This document shows, piece after piece, positions 22,941 through 31,668 of a stretch of 47,019 bases of DNA (positions are counted from its first letter, which is position 1; the number at the start of each line of letters is the position of its first letter). The stretch is taken from assembly GCA_049699715.1 (NCBI GenBank), contig JBNAVB010000005.1, forward strand, positions 1-47,019, read 5' to 3'. The translations under genes and the position numbers were made by a program. The notes under the pieces were generated by a model, which worked only from the letters and a program-made list of their open reading frames with translations, did no database searches and had not been told where the DNA came from. The stretch is from JAVZYK01 sp049699715 (GTDB lineage Archaea > Nanobdellota > Nanobdellia > Pacearchaeales > UBA284).

Positions 22941-25397
22941 TTACTCTATGTAAATCGCAGGTTTGTTCGGCTTAGCTTTCTGAGCCTTTTTCTGCGGGTC
23001 ATAACTTGATTTGTTGTTTGCCATGATTTGAACCTTGCACGAAAAAGCTTGCTCGAGCTCTTTTGAATCATAAAGATTAAGCTCCTTAGGAATAACATAA
23101 ATGTAAATCATATTTGGTCTTTTGTTTATAATCTTGATAACGTGTAAAATATCCTGCTTCAATTGCTCCATTAATTTTTCCTGTTGTTCGAATTCTGGTC
23201 GTATCTTTTTTTCATCAGCTTTTGGCCAATATTCTGTTGAAATGAAACTCTTGTTGCCGAGTTTATGCCATAACTCTTCAGAGATATGCGGACAAAACAA
23301 AGAAAACATTTTCAAGAAAGATTCAAGAGTCCCTTTACTTTCCTCTTCTCCGAGATACTCGAAAAGCTCTCGGAGTTTGATTATTGCAAGATTATAACTA
23401 AGATTTTCGATATCGTCTGTAAATTCTTTAATCGTTTTGTTAAGTTTGCTTTCTGTTTTCGCAGTGCTTTTGCCTTTCTTGACTTTATTGAAATAGTTTA
23501 CAGCTTTCAAGATAAATCTGAAACTTCCTTCTATGGCTTCATCATTCCAGTTAGTATCTTTGTCTGGAGAAGCCTGCGAGACAAGATACAGCCTTAGAGT
23601 GTCGGCACTGTATTTTTTTATTATATCCATGGGATTAACCACATTTCCTCGAGATTTTGACATTACGTAGCCATCGCTGCCATGCAACATGCCTTGATTG
23701 AAAAGCCGCGGGAAAGGTTCATTAATTTTCACAAAACCCATATCACACAAAACTTTAGTGAAAAATCTTGCATAGATAAGGTGCATTGTAGCATGTTCTG
23801 CTCCACCAATATAAATATCAACAGGATTCCAATAATGAACTTTTTCCCTGCTAAATGGCACTTTAATATTTTTATTGTCACAATATCTTAAAAAATACCA
23901 TGATGAATCAAAGAAAGTATCTATCGTGTCTGTTTCTCTGCGAGCTTTGCCCTTGCATTTCGGGCATTTTGTTTCCACGAATGCCTTGTTTGTTGCAAGG
24001 GGGTTGCCCTTGCCAAATTCAACATTTTCTGGCAACAATATTGGAAGCTCGTTCTCGGGCACGGGGACAATGCCACATTTATCGCAATAAATTATAGGGA
24101 TTGGCGTGCCCCAGTATCTTTGCCTTGATATAAGCCAATCGCGCAATTTGTAATTTACTGTCCTCTTTCCAAGCTTTTGCTTTTCAATAAAATCAGATAT
24201 TTTTTCTATGGCTTCTTTGCTGTTTATGCCATTGAACTTGCCAGAATTTACAAGAATGCCTTCTTCAACAAAAGCTTCTTTCATTGTTCTTTCATTAAGC
24301 TTTTTGCCTTTTGATTGAATCACTATCCTTATCGGCAGATTGTATTTCTTAGCAAATTCAAAATCTCGTTGATCATGAGCAGGAACAGCCATAACCATCC
24401 CAGAGCCATATTCCGCGAGGACAAAATTTCCCGCATAGACGGGAACTTTTTCATTGTTAACAGGGTTAATGGCATAGGAGCCAGTGAAAGCGCCTTCTTT
24501 TTCCATCTCCTCAAGCTCTTTCTCACTAACTGACTTCAACTTTTTCAGGAATTTTTCAACCTCTGGTTTTTGTTTAGCTGTCACCAAATCCCTTAGTTTT
24601 GGATGCTGTGCGCTTATGACCATGAATGTGACACCATAGATTGTGTCTGGTCTTGTGGTAAAAATGGGCCAAGGTTCTCCATTTATTGTAAACAGAATAT
24701 CAATACCATGACTTTTGCCAATCCAATTTTCCTGCATAATCTTGATTCTTTCTGGCCAATTCAATTTTTTAATGCCTTGGAGAAGCTCTTCAGCATATTC
24801 CGTTGTCTTGACAAACCATTGCTCCAGATGTTTTATTTCCACTTCAGTATCTTCGTGACGCCAGCACTTGCCAGAATGAACTTGTTCGTTAGCCAGAACA
24901 GTCTGGCACTTTGGACACCAGTTAACTGCGGCTTTTTTTCTGTAAATGAGACCTTTTTCATACAGCTTAAGAAAGAAAAATTGATTCCATTTGTAGTATC
25001 CGGGATCTTTTGTTATTACGATTCTGTCCCAGTCATAACTTAAGCCAAGAGCTTTTTGTTGCTCGATAAAATTTTTTATTGCCTTGTCAGTGTAAATTCT
25101 TGGATGGATTCCTGCTTTAATTGCTGCGTTCTCAGCAGGCAAGCCAAAAGAATCATAGCCCATGGGATAAAGAACATTCAAGCCATTCATCCTTTTGAAT
25201 CTCGCGAAAATGTCACCAATGATATAATTGAAAGCATGGCCCATATGCAAGCCTTCACCGCTCGGATAAGGAAACATCTCAAGAACATAATATTTTTTCT
25301 TTGTTTTATTTTCCTTAACCTGAAAGATTTTAGACTTTTCCCACTCTCGCTGCCATTTCTTCTCAATGGCTTTGAAATCTATCTCTTTTTCTGCCAT
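22941..25397 (-). CDS. leuS: Leucyl-tRNA synthetase, bacterial type
   Basis: An 818-aa class I synthetase for tRNA-Leu. The HIGH motif is HMGH at 51-54 in FPYPSGEGLHMGHAFNYIIG; YPMGYDSFGLPAENAAIK follows; a zinc-site-like CPKC...C is at about 160-178; the CP1 editing domain includes FTTRPDTIYGVTFMVISAQH; the KMSKS loop is VMSKSRGNVVNP. The order and sequence of these blocks match bacterial LeuRS, not the archaeal/eukaryotic form, so the gene was probably acquired from bacteria. A longer frame to 25673 exists, but a tttataaa octamer begins 29 nt before the ATG at 25397. The anticodon-independent C-terminal domain is present and ends KPAIYIE. Confidence 0.96.
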   Translation of the reverse strand: MAEKEIDFKAIEKKWQREWEKSKIFQVKENKTKKKYYVLEMFPYPSGEGLHMGHAFNYIIGDIFARFKRMNGLNVLYPMGYDSFGLPAENAAIKAGIHPRIYTDKAIKNFIEQQKALGLSYDWDRIVITKDPGYYKWNQFFFLKLYEKGLIYRKKAAVNWCPKCQTVLANEQVHSGKCWRHEDTEVEIKHLEQWFVKTTEYAEELLQGIKKLNWPERIKIMQENWIGKSHGIDILFTINGEPWPIFTTRPDTIYGVTFMVISAQHPKLRDLVTAKQKPEVEKFLKKLKSVSEKELEEMEKEGAFTGSYAINPVNNEKVPVYAGNFVLAEYGSGMVMAVPAHDQRDFEFAKKYNLPIRIVIQSKGKKLNERTMKEAFVEEGILVNSGKFNGINSKEAIEKISDFIEKQKLGKRTVNYKLRDWLISRQRYWGTPIPIIYCDKCGIVPVPENELPILLPENVEFGKGNPLATNKAFVETKCPKCKGKARRETDTIDTFFDSSWYFLRYCDNKNIKVPFSREKVHYWNPVDIYIGGAEHATMHLIYARFFTKVLCDMGFVKINEPFPRLFNQGMLHGSDGYVMSKSRGNVVNPMDIIKKYSADTLRLYLVSQASPDKDTNWNDEAIEGSFRFILKAVNYFNKVKKGKSTAKTESKLNKTIKEFTDDIENLSYNLAIIKLRELFEYLGEEESKGTLESFLKMFSLFCPHISEELWHKLGNKSFISTEYWPKADEKKIRPEFEQQEKLMEQLKQDILHVIKIINKRPNMIYIYVIPKELNLYDSKELEQAFSCKVQIMANNKSSYDPQKKAQKAKPNKPAIYIE

Positions 25398-25418
25398 AAT
25401 ATAAACAGAAAGACAAGA

Positions 25419-25426
25419 TTTATAAA
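25419..25426 (-). promoter_or_regulatory. TATA box of leuS
   Basis: tttataaa on the minus strand begins 29 nt before the ATG at 25397 and rejects the 92-residue upstream extension. Confidence 0.7.
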
Positions 25427-25506
25427 TATTGTTCATATTGAATGTAATTCTAATTTTGTAGAAAATTTTAGAAGATATAGAGGATAAACAACAAAAACAG
25501 ATTAAA

Positions 25507-26151
25507 ATGACGACGAGAAGCGACATTATCAAGGTTTCATGCGGTATAGGCAGAAGTTTTGAAGAAGCGGCGAGAGCTGTAGCAGAGGCAAAGAAAAACA
25601 AAGGTAAAGATGATTTTAATATTAGAGTATATAATGGTGTTAGGCTTAAAAGCAAGCTGCCAGAAAGTTTCAAACAGCGCGTTCAAGAATATTTGCTGTT
25701 GGCAAGGGGATTAACAGAAGAACAAAAGAAGATACTAGCGAATTTTTCTTTGTATGATCCTGTAACCGGATTGTTGAATAAGATGGGGTTTGTTTTAGAG
25801 CTCGAAAAATTAAAACAGAAGGGGATTACAGAAGGTTACTACCTTTTATTTGACATGGATGACTTACATGAATGGAATAATAAGCTTGGATATACAGAAG
25901 TGGATAGATATCTTGAGGTTATTGGACAGACTATCAAAAATAATATTAGGCATGAAAAATTGATATATTCCGAGGAAAGGGTCACGGATGTTGTGGGCCA
26001 TAGGCTTAATGAAAGCGCTGGCGACGAATTCTTGATTTTTGTTCCAGCAGAACACAATGAGAAGAATGTCGAGAGGCTAAAGATAATGGCCACAAGACTT
26101 CTTGAAAAGATTTATGAAAGGCAACTTGAAATGAAAGCCTTGAAAAACTGA
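25507..26151 (+). CDS. GGDEF-domain protein with AGDEF signature
   Basis: A 214-aa soluble protein. Residues 1-78 are a helical, charged N-terminal region without a recognised sensor domain. The GGDEF domain begins at about 82: YDPVTGLLNKMGF matches the (D/T)xLTGLxNR opening, LLFDMDDLHEWNNKLGY (113-129) carries the metal-binding Asp, and ESAGDEFLIFVP (169-180) is the signature loop, here AGDEF in place of GGDEF. AGDEF variants can be active in bacterial diguanylate cyclases. No RxxD inhibitory site is seen. The C-terminus stops earlier than in full domains, shortly after the last helix. It may make or bind a cyclic dinucleotide. It is divergent from leuS. Confidence 0.8.
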   Translation: MTTRSDIIKVSCGIGRSFEEAARAVAEAKKNKGKDDFNIRVYNGVRLKSKLPESFKQRVQEYLLLARGLTEEQKKILANFSLYDPVTGLLNKMGFVLELEKLKQKGITEGYYLLFDMDDLHEWNNKLGYTEVDRYLEVIGQTIKNNIRHEKLIYSEERVTDVVGHRLNESAGDEFLIFVPAEHNEKNVERLKIMATRLLEKIYERQLEMKALKN

Positions 26152-26184
26152 TTCTAAATAATGTATGACCAAGAAATCGAAAGG

Positions 26185-26192
26185 TTTAAATA
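26185..26192 (+). promoter_or_regulatory. TATA box of the CDC48 operon
   Basis: tttaaata begins 29 nt before the ATG at 26214 and so picks that start over an in-frame ATG at 26193. Confidence 0.65.
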
Positions 26193-26213
26193 GTGTATAT
26201 TTATTGTATATAC

Positions 26214-26405
26214 ATGATAGATATACCAAATTCGGGGATAAAAATGTACTCGATATATGCTAAAGGTTACAAAGGACAAGATATAACAGCGGAATACAAG
26301 CAAGATGCCTATAAAGAGATTCTAGAAAAAGACAGGCAACGCTTTAATGAATTACTAAAGGGTTATAATAAGGGTAATAAATTTGATTTAGGAGGTTTCA
26401 GATAA
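26214..26405 (+). CDS. 63-aa hypothetical protein, first gene of the CDC48 operon
   Basis: The product is not recognised. It is small and charged, with a short beta-like N-terminus (MIDIPNSGIKMYSIYAKGYK) and a helical C-terminal half (KQDAYKEILEKDRQRFNELL). The ATG at 26214 is exactly in the leaderless TATA register. Its last codons contain a GGAGGT Shine-Dalgarno site for the next gene, which starts one base after this stop. It therefore heads a three-gene unit with the zinc-ribbon/AbrB protein and the CDC48-type ATPase. Confidence 0.65.
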   Translation: MIDIPNSGIKMYSIYAKGYKGQDITAEYKQDAYKEILEKDRQRFNELLKGYNKGNKFDLGGFR

Positions 26406-26406
26406 A

Positions 26407-26793
26407 ATGACAGACATATTCGATGAAATTGTGACTTGTAACAAATGCGGCAAGAAGATGAATAAAGTTGTGATTGATAAAGATGGTTTCAGGATGCGCG
26501 CTTTGGAATGTAAGAAATGCGGCAAATATGTTTACCATCCTGCTGATGTCGAAGAATACAAAAAATTCCAAGAATTAAAGCAAAAGCCTTTCAATGTCAA
26601 GCTGAGAATGGTAGGCAATAGCTACACTGTGTCTATCCCGAAAGAGATTATACAATTAGAACAAGAAATGCACAAGGAAATGGCTAGACAAATGGAAAGG
26701 ATGAACAAGATTGTTAGATTAATGTTGGAAGAGCCAGGCAAACTTTCATTGTTTTTCACCGAGCCAAAGGAAAATGAGGAGGGAGAAAAATGA
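26407..26793 (+). CDS. zinc-ribbon plus AbrB-like domain protein
   Basis: A 128-aa protein. Residues 11-38 form a zinc ribbon (CNKC and CKKC: Cys11, 14, 35, 38). Residues about 60-85 read FNVKLRMVGNSYTVSIPKEI, the SpoVT/AbrB (MazE-type) swapped-hairpin pattern of small DNA-binding or antitoxin-like proteins. The C-terminal part is a helix rich in Met/Glu (EMHKEMARQMERMNKIVRLM). A GGAGGT Shine-Dalgarno site lies 10 bases before the ATG. It overlaps the CDC48-type gene by 4 bp (ATGA), so the two are translationally coupled. It could be a transcription regulator of the operon or an adaptor for the ATPase; neither is shown. Confidence 0.75.
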   Translation: MTDIFDEIVTCNKCGKKMNKVVIDKDGFRMRALECKKCGKYVYHPADVEEYKKFQELKQKPFNVKLRMVGNSYTVSIPKEIIQLEQEMHKEMARQMERMNKIVRLMLEEPGKLSLFFTEPKENEEGEK

Positions 26794-29099
26794 TAGCGAA
26801 AATCAATGATAAATCTGTAAAGCTTAAAGTTATGGAAGCTCTTCAAGAAGATGCTTATAAGGGCATTGCAAGGATAGACACAGCAACAATGAAAGAATTA
26901 GGCGTTAGGCCTGGAGATGTTATTCTGATTGTTGGCTCTCGAGAGACTGTGGCAATAGTCGACAGAGGCTATCCTGCTGATGTAGGCGAGCAGATAATCA
27001 GAATTGATGGAATTATAAGAAGAAATGCCAAAACAGGAATAGGCGAGATAGTTAATGTAATAAAAGTTGACATCAAAGAGGCTAAGAAAGTCATAATTGC
27101 ACCTGCACAGAAAGGAGTGATGGTACAGGCAAGCCAGGGCGCTATCGAGAACTTGAAAAGAGGATTGTTGGGCAGGGCTGTCATGACAGGAGACCTGGTT
27201 TCAATCGGGGGTTCGCAGAGAAGGCGAGACTTGATGGCAGGCTCATTCGACGAATTGGCTCAACAGATTTTCGGAGAGGCTTTTGGCAGCATGCAGTTCG
27301 GGTTCGGCGGATTCGAGACAAAGTTTGTTGTTGTATCAACAATGCCTAAACAACCAGTCATAATCACCGAGAGCACAGAACTTGTCCTTAATCCTAAAGC
27401 AATGGAAATTATTGAGGAGAGGGTTCCTGAAGTCACTTATGAGGATATAGGCGGCTTGGATGAAGAAATTAAGAAAATTAGAGAGATGGTCGAGTTACCC
27501 TTGAAACATCCAGAAATTTTCTCGAGGTTAGGCATTGAACCTCCTAAAGGTGTTTTGTTGTTTGGGCCCCCCGGAACAGGCAAAACTCTCCTTGCTAAGG
27601 CTGTGGCCACAGAAAGCGAGGCTAACTTTATTTTATTGAATGGGCCGGAAATTATGAGCAAATTTTACGGCGAGTCAGAGAAAAGAATCAGAGACTTGTT
27701 TGATCAGGCAGAAAAAAGCGCTCCTTCAATTATCTTCATTGACGAAATTGACGCTATTGCTCCTAAAAGAGAGGAATCTTTTGGCGAAGTTGAGAGGAGA
27801 GTTGTTTCTCAGCTATTAACAATGATGGACGGGTTAAAGTCGAGAGGCAGAGTTGTTGTTATCGGAGCTACGAACATGCCTAATGCCATAGATCCTGCAT
27901 TGAGACGCCCAGGAAGATTTGACAGAGAGATAGGAATTGGAGTGCCAGATAAAAAAGGCAGGTTAGCAATTTTGAAAATCCACACAAGAAACATGCCTCT
28001 TACGAAAGATGTGGATTTAGATGATTTGGCGAGCATTACACATGGTTTTGTCGGAGCTGACTTGGCAGCTTTATGTAGAGAAGCTGCAATGAATGTTTTA
28101 AGAAGGCTCTTGCCAAATCTCAAACTCAAAGAAGACGGGCCGATTGATCCTAACTTGCTTGAGAAATTAAGAGTCACTAATAAAGATTTCCGCGAGGCTT
28201 TGAAATTTGTTCAACCTTCTGCAATGCGCGAGGTTCTTGTGGAATCACCTAATGTTAAGTGGAGTGATGTTGGAGGATTAAAACAGGTTAAACAAGAGTT
28301 GAAAGAAGCGATTGAATGGCCTCTCAAGCATCCTGAATCATTCAAACGCATAGGAATAAAGCCACCAAAAGGAATTCTCATTTATGGGCCTCCTGGAACA
28401 GGCAAAACTCTTCTTGCTAAGGCTGTAGCAACAGAGAGCGAGGCTAACTTTATTCAAGTTAAGGGTCCTTCATTATTATCGATGTGGGTTGGCAAGAGCG
28501 AGGAAGGAGTTCGCAAGGTCTTTGAAAGAGCAAAACAAGTCGCTCCTTGCATTATTTTCTTTGATGAAATTGATGCTCTGGCATCAACAAGAGGCCGTGA
28601 AGTAGGAAATAATGTTACAGAAAGAGTTTTAAATCAACTTCTCGCAGAAATGGATGGGATTGAAGAGCTTCATGATGTTGTCGTTGTTGCCGCAACCAAC
28701 AGGCCTGATATGCTTGATTCTGCATTATTGAGGCCTGGGAGATTTGACAGAATAATTGGAATTTATGCTCCTGATAGAGATGAGCGCGAAGAAATATTTA
28801 GAGTCCACACAAGAAACATGCCTCTTACGAAAGATGTGGATTTGAAATTATTGGCTGAAAAAACTGCTGGATGCAGCGGAGCTGATATTGAAGCGATATG
28901 CAAAGAGGCCGGAATGCTTGCTTTGAGAGAGAAAATTGATGCTAAAGAAGTCAAGAAAAAGCATTTTGATGCTGCGATGAAGAAGATAGGCGCAAGTATC
29001 TCGGAAGATACGATTAAGCGTTACAAGGACATCGAGACAAACTATCTAAGAAGTGCTAGGGCGGCTTTGAATAATCACAAGCAAACTTATACCGGGTGA
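26790..29099 (+). CDS. CDC48/VAT-type AAA ATPase
   Basis: A 769-aa hexameric unfoldase with an N-terminal double-psi barrel domain (about 1-190) and two AAA modules, D1 and D2. Walker A is GPPGTGKT at 259-266 and again at 533-540; Walker B is IIFIDEIDAIAP in D1 and IIFFDEIDALAS in D2; both modules have the arginine fingers and the second-region-of-homology asparagine (GATNMPNAIDPALRRPGRFD and AATNRPDMLDSALLRPGRFD). It extracts and unfolds proteins for degradation. A Phe/Gly-rich insert (about 156-176, FGEAFGSMQFGFGGFE) follows the barrel. A canonical C-terminal tail is short. It is translated by coupling to the zinc-ribbon gene, with a GGAGGGAG site before the ATG. Confidence 0.95.
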   Translation: MIAKINDKSVKLKVMEALQEDAYKGIARIDTATMKELGVRPGDVILIVGSRETVAIVDRGYPADVGEQIIRIDGIIRRNAKTGIGEIVNVIKVDIKEAKKVIIAPAQKGVMVQASQGAIENLKRGLLGRAVMTGDLVSIGGSQRRRDLMAGSFDELAQQIFGEAFGSMQFGFGGFETKFVVVSTMPKQPVIITESTELVLNPKAMEIIEERVPEVTYEDIGGLDEEIKKIREMVELPLKHPEIFSRLGIEPPKGVLLFGPPGTGKTLLAKAVATESEANFILLNGPEIMSKFYGESEKRIRDLFDQAEKSAPSIIFIDEIDAIAPKREESFGEVERRVVSQLLTMMDGLKSRGRVVVIGATNMPNAIDPALRRPGRFDREIGIGVPDKKGRLAILKIHTRNMPLTKDVDLDDLASITHGFVGADLAALCREAAMNVLRRLLPNLKLKEDGPIDPNLLEKLRVTNKDFREALKFVQPSAMREVLVESPNVKWSDVGGLKQVKQELKEAIEWPLKHPESFKRIGIKPPKGILIYGPPGTGKTLLAKAVATESEANFIQVKGPSLLSMWVGKSEEGVRKVFERAKQVAPCIIFFDEIDALASTRGREVGNNVTERVLNQLLAEMDGIEELHDVVVVAATNRPDMLDSALLRPGRFDRIIGIYAPDRDEREEIFRVHTRNMPLTKDVDLKLLAEKTAGCSGADIEAICKEAGMLALREKIDAKEVKKKHFDAAMKKIGASISEDTIKRYKDIETNYLRSARAALNNHKQTYTG

Positions 29100-29145
29100 T
29101 TATTAATTATTCTTATCAATTTATTAATCACCTTACTTATTTTTA

Positions 29146-30045
29146 CTAATCGTCACTTTTCGTCAGAACCTCGCAGCCATCTTTTGTTACTAATACTGTG
29201 GCTTCGGCCTGCGAGACCGGAGCTTTTGTTTTCTCTACGAGCTGTTTGAAGTGATGCAAAGCATTGGCTTGCTCTAACATTTTTAAGGAAATTAAGGCTC
29301 TAGCTCCAAACTTTTTGACAAGCCATCTCGCTGAAAATGGCAGTTCATGGAATTCCTGCTCGATAAAAGCAAGAATTTTTCTTGATGCCATATCTCTTGT
29401 GTTGTGTCTTGTTTCAAATTTGTAGATTCCACTTGGCTTGCCATCTTGGACTATGCCTTGACCTGTTGTTGCGAAAGGCTCTATAGCAAGAACCATACCT
29501 TCTTCAAGAGCTGTCTCATTTTCATTGTTATAATTAGGCACTGTCAAGCCTGCATGCAAGTTCCATTGTTTGAGTTCATGGCCTGACAAGTTTACTATAG
29601 GCGCAAATCCCCTATCATTTATCGTTTTTTGAATTGTTTGGCCTATCTCTCCCAAAGTAATACCAGGTTTTATAATTTTAATTGCGTTATTGAGAGCTTC
29701 CTCGCTCGCCTCTATTAATTTTGTGTATCTTTTGTCGGGCGTGAGATCGACTGTCAAAGCATTATCGCTGATGTAGCCGTCAACATTCACGCCCAAGTCT
29801 ATCTTCAACAAGCCATAAGCCTTTATTTCATCGTTGAATAAGGGAGAATAGTGGGCTGCAATTTCATTTATACTTAAATTGATTGGGAAAGCACTCTCCG
29901 CTTTATGTTTTTCAATTTCCGCCTCGACCTTCTCTGCTATCTCAAGTAAAGGAACACCTGATTTAGTGAGAGTCTTGGCATAAGCAAGAACTTTTGCCCC
30001 AATCTTGCCTGCCTCACGCCACTTTTCCAATTCTTTTTTATTCAT
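29146..30045 (-). CDS. map: Methionine aminopeptidase, type II
   Basis: A 299-aa dinuclear-metal peptidase that removes the initiator Met from new proteins. The metal ligands are in order: Asp83 (KIDLGV), Asp94 (ISDNALTVD), His156 (LSGHELKQWNLHAG), Glu189 (AIEPFATTG) and Glu281 (AEATVLV); His65 in AHYSP is the conserved substrate-side histidine. The roughly 60-residue helical insert before the last ligand (about 222-275) marks the type II enzyme of archaea and eukaryotes. A tttataaa octamer begins 29 nt before the ATG. It is convergent with the CDC48-type gene. Confidence 0.95.
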   Translation of the reverse strand: MNKKELEKWREAGKIGAKVLAYAKTLTKSGVPLLEIAEKVEAEIEKHKAESAFPINLSINEIAAHYSPLFNDEIKAYGLLKIDLGVNVDGYISDNALTVDLTPDKRYTKLIEASEEALNNAIKIIKPGITLGEIGQTIQKTINDRGFAPIVNLSGHELKQWNLHAGLTVPNYNNENETALEEGMVLAIEPFATTGQGIVQDGKPSGIYKFETRHNTRDMASRKILAFIEQEFHELPFSARWLVKKFGARALISLKMLEQANALHHFKQLVEKTKAPVSQAEATVLVTKDGCEVLTKSDD

Positions 30046-30066
30046 AGAGATCTTAGAGAAAGAGTG

Positions 30067-30074
30067 TTTATAAA
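30067..30074 (-). promoter_or_regulatory. TATA box of map
   Basis: tttataaa on the minus strand begins 29 nt before the ATG at 30045. Confidence 0.7.
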
Positions 30075-30095
30075 ATTATAGAAAAAACAAAAAAA

Positions 30096-31133
30096 TCAGT
30101 TGGCAATCTGAACCTGATTTCTTCCTGATTGCTTTGCTTTGTATAAAGCTTCATCTACTCTCTTGATAAAATTTTCAATGTCTTCGCCCCTCTTCCTCTG
30201 ACCTACACCAACTGAGGCTGTGACAACCCTCTTAGCTTGTTTTGGATATAGCGCTTCGATAGCCTGTCTCAGTTCCTCACCGACTTGCGCAGCTTCATTA
30301 ATATCGCCTTCGACAATTATTGCAAACTCTTCACCACCATAACGGCAGGCTTTAAGCTTCTTGAATTTTTTCTGGATAACTTGTCCAACAGCGCGCAATA
30401 GATTGTCGCCTTCGACGTGACCGAAAGTGTCGTTGTAATGTTTGAAAAAGTCCAAATCAAACATCGCCATGCTAAGCTGCTTTCCTTTCATTAATTCTGA
30501 GTCAAGCAGCTCTACAAAATAACGCTTGTTGAACAGGCCTGTGAGCGCGTCTACAATCGCGCGCTTGGCTTCCTTTGTGTAAAGTTTGCTGTAAAGTTTT
30601 GTGATTTTTTTCTCTTTCTCATCGATTGCCTTTTTTAACCATAAATGTTCTATAGTTGAAGCAACCTGGTTTGCAATAGTCCCCATAAGTTTTAATGTTG
30701 CATTAGTGAAGCTTCTATATTGAGCCATCAAGATTATTGCACCAATAGGGCCTTCGTGCAACATCAAAGGAACACTCAAGAAGCTTCTAATTCCGAATCT
30801 GTAAGCAATAGTTCCTTTTTTTGTCTGTCTTATAAATATGGGTTGCGAATATTTTACTGTATCTTGTGCTATAAAAGTCACAAGATCATGGAAATCGGGG
30901 TGTAGGGGTCTATTCTCGTCGACATTAATTATATTGAAGTTACCGTTTTCCTCGAGAACAAAGAATACTATTTTGACATTGATTTCATGGAGAATTAGGG
31001 TTAGGACTTTATTGATTATTACATTTAGATTGTCTGTAGAGCTAGTAATCTTGGTGATAGCCTTTAAGACTTTCAGTTCCTTAGCGCTATGCACCAATCT
31101 TATTAAAGTTTCTTCGTCTACCATTTTAAACAT
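30096..31133 (-). CDS. GAF-GGDEF protein (diguanylate-cyclase-like)
   Basis: A 345-aa soluble protein. Residues about 20-165 form a GAF-type sensor domain (FGIRSFLSVPLMLHEGPIGA is typical), followed by a coiled linker (about 166-190). The GGDEF domain begins with DALTGLFNKRYF (195-206); MAMFDLDFFKHYNDTFGH (223-240) holds the metal-binding Asp, and CRYGGEEFAIIV (263-274) is a canonical active-site loop. RVVTASVGV and DEALYKAKQSGRNQV complete the domain, so this one looks catalytically complete. No RxxD product-inhibition site is present. The first ATG (31133) is 36 nt after the start of a tttataaa octamer, leaving a leader of about 7 bases. It would synthesise c-di-GMP or a related dinucleotide in response to a GAF ligand. 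Confidence 0.88.
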   Translation of the reverse strand: MFKMVDEETLIRLVHSAKELKVLKAITKITSSTDNLNVIINKVLTLILHEINVKIVFFVLEENGNFNIINVDENRPLHPDFHDLVTFIAQDTVKYSQPIFIRQTKKGTIAYRFGIRSFLSVPLMLHEGPIGAIILMAQYRSFTNATLKLMGTIANQVASTIEHLWLKKAIDEKEKKITKLYSKLYTKEAKRAIVDALTGLFNKRYFVELLDSELMKGKQLSMAMFDLDFFKHYNDTFGHVEGDNLLRAVGQVIQKKFKKLKACRYGGEEFAIIVEGDINEAAQVGEELRQAIEALYPKQAKRVVTASVGVGQRKRGEDIENFIKRVDEALYKAKQSGRNQVQIAN

Positions 31134-31206
31134 ATAACTTTAATTAGAGAAGAAAGGATAATTTATAAATCTTTCTATTTGTTACTATTGGCTCGTGACA
31201 TTAAAA

Positions 31207-31656
31207 TTAGATAGTTATCCGGCGCTCTTTTGGCACGAAATTCGTGAGCTTTTCGCCATTGGACTTGCCACAGCCCAGAATATCACCACCATACCTAACT
31301 AAAAAATAACCTTTTTTATCTGTCTTTTTTTCTATATCTTCTCCTTTGAGCCAGGCTTTTGCCTCTTCTTCGCTGAGCTCTATGAAATTTTTTGAGTTTT
31401 TGCCATAAAGAATTGAAGCATCAAAGCTAAGGCGGAACTCTTTTTCTTTCATAAATGCAAAATATAATCCTATTGCGTCAATTGTAATGATTTTGTTTAA
31501 GCGAATTAAATCTTGCGCTCCAAGATTGCCTGTAAAAATTCTTATTTTATCGCGGGATTGTCTCACAAGCTGATATTGTATTGGAATTTTTATTCCAAAT
31601 TGTTCAACTTTCTCTCTAATTTTTATTCTATCACTCCTCCTTATTACCTCTATCAT
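31207..31656 (-). CDS. PUA-domain protein, partner of the m5C methyltransferase
   Basis: A 149-aa protein. The C-terminal part, about 85-149, reads KNFIELSEEEAKAWLKGEDI followed by GYFLVRYGGDILGCGKSNGE. This is the pattern of the PUA-like domain that follows NOL1/NOP2/Sun (m5C) methyltransferases, where it binds RNA. The N-terminal part (about 1-80) is a mixed alpha/beta region with RIFTGNLGAQDLIRLNK. It is separated from the upstream methyltransferase gene by only 12 bp, which suggests a split form of a methyltransferase-PUA protein. It is the last gene in the operon. Confidence 0.75.
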   Translation of the reverse strand: MIEVIRRSDRIKIREKVEQFGIKIPIQYQLVRQSRDKIRIFTGNLGAQDLIRLNKIITIDAIGLYFAFMKEKEFRLSFDASILYGKNSKNFIELSEEEAKAWLKGEDIEKKTDKKGYFLVRYGGDILGCGKSNGEKLTNFVPKERRITI

Positions 31657-31668
31657 TTTTTCTCACTT

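Noticed and set aside
25398..25673. 92-residue N-terminal extension of LeuRS
   Set aside because: It lies upstream of the TATA-supported ATG and overlaps the divergent GGDEF gene.
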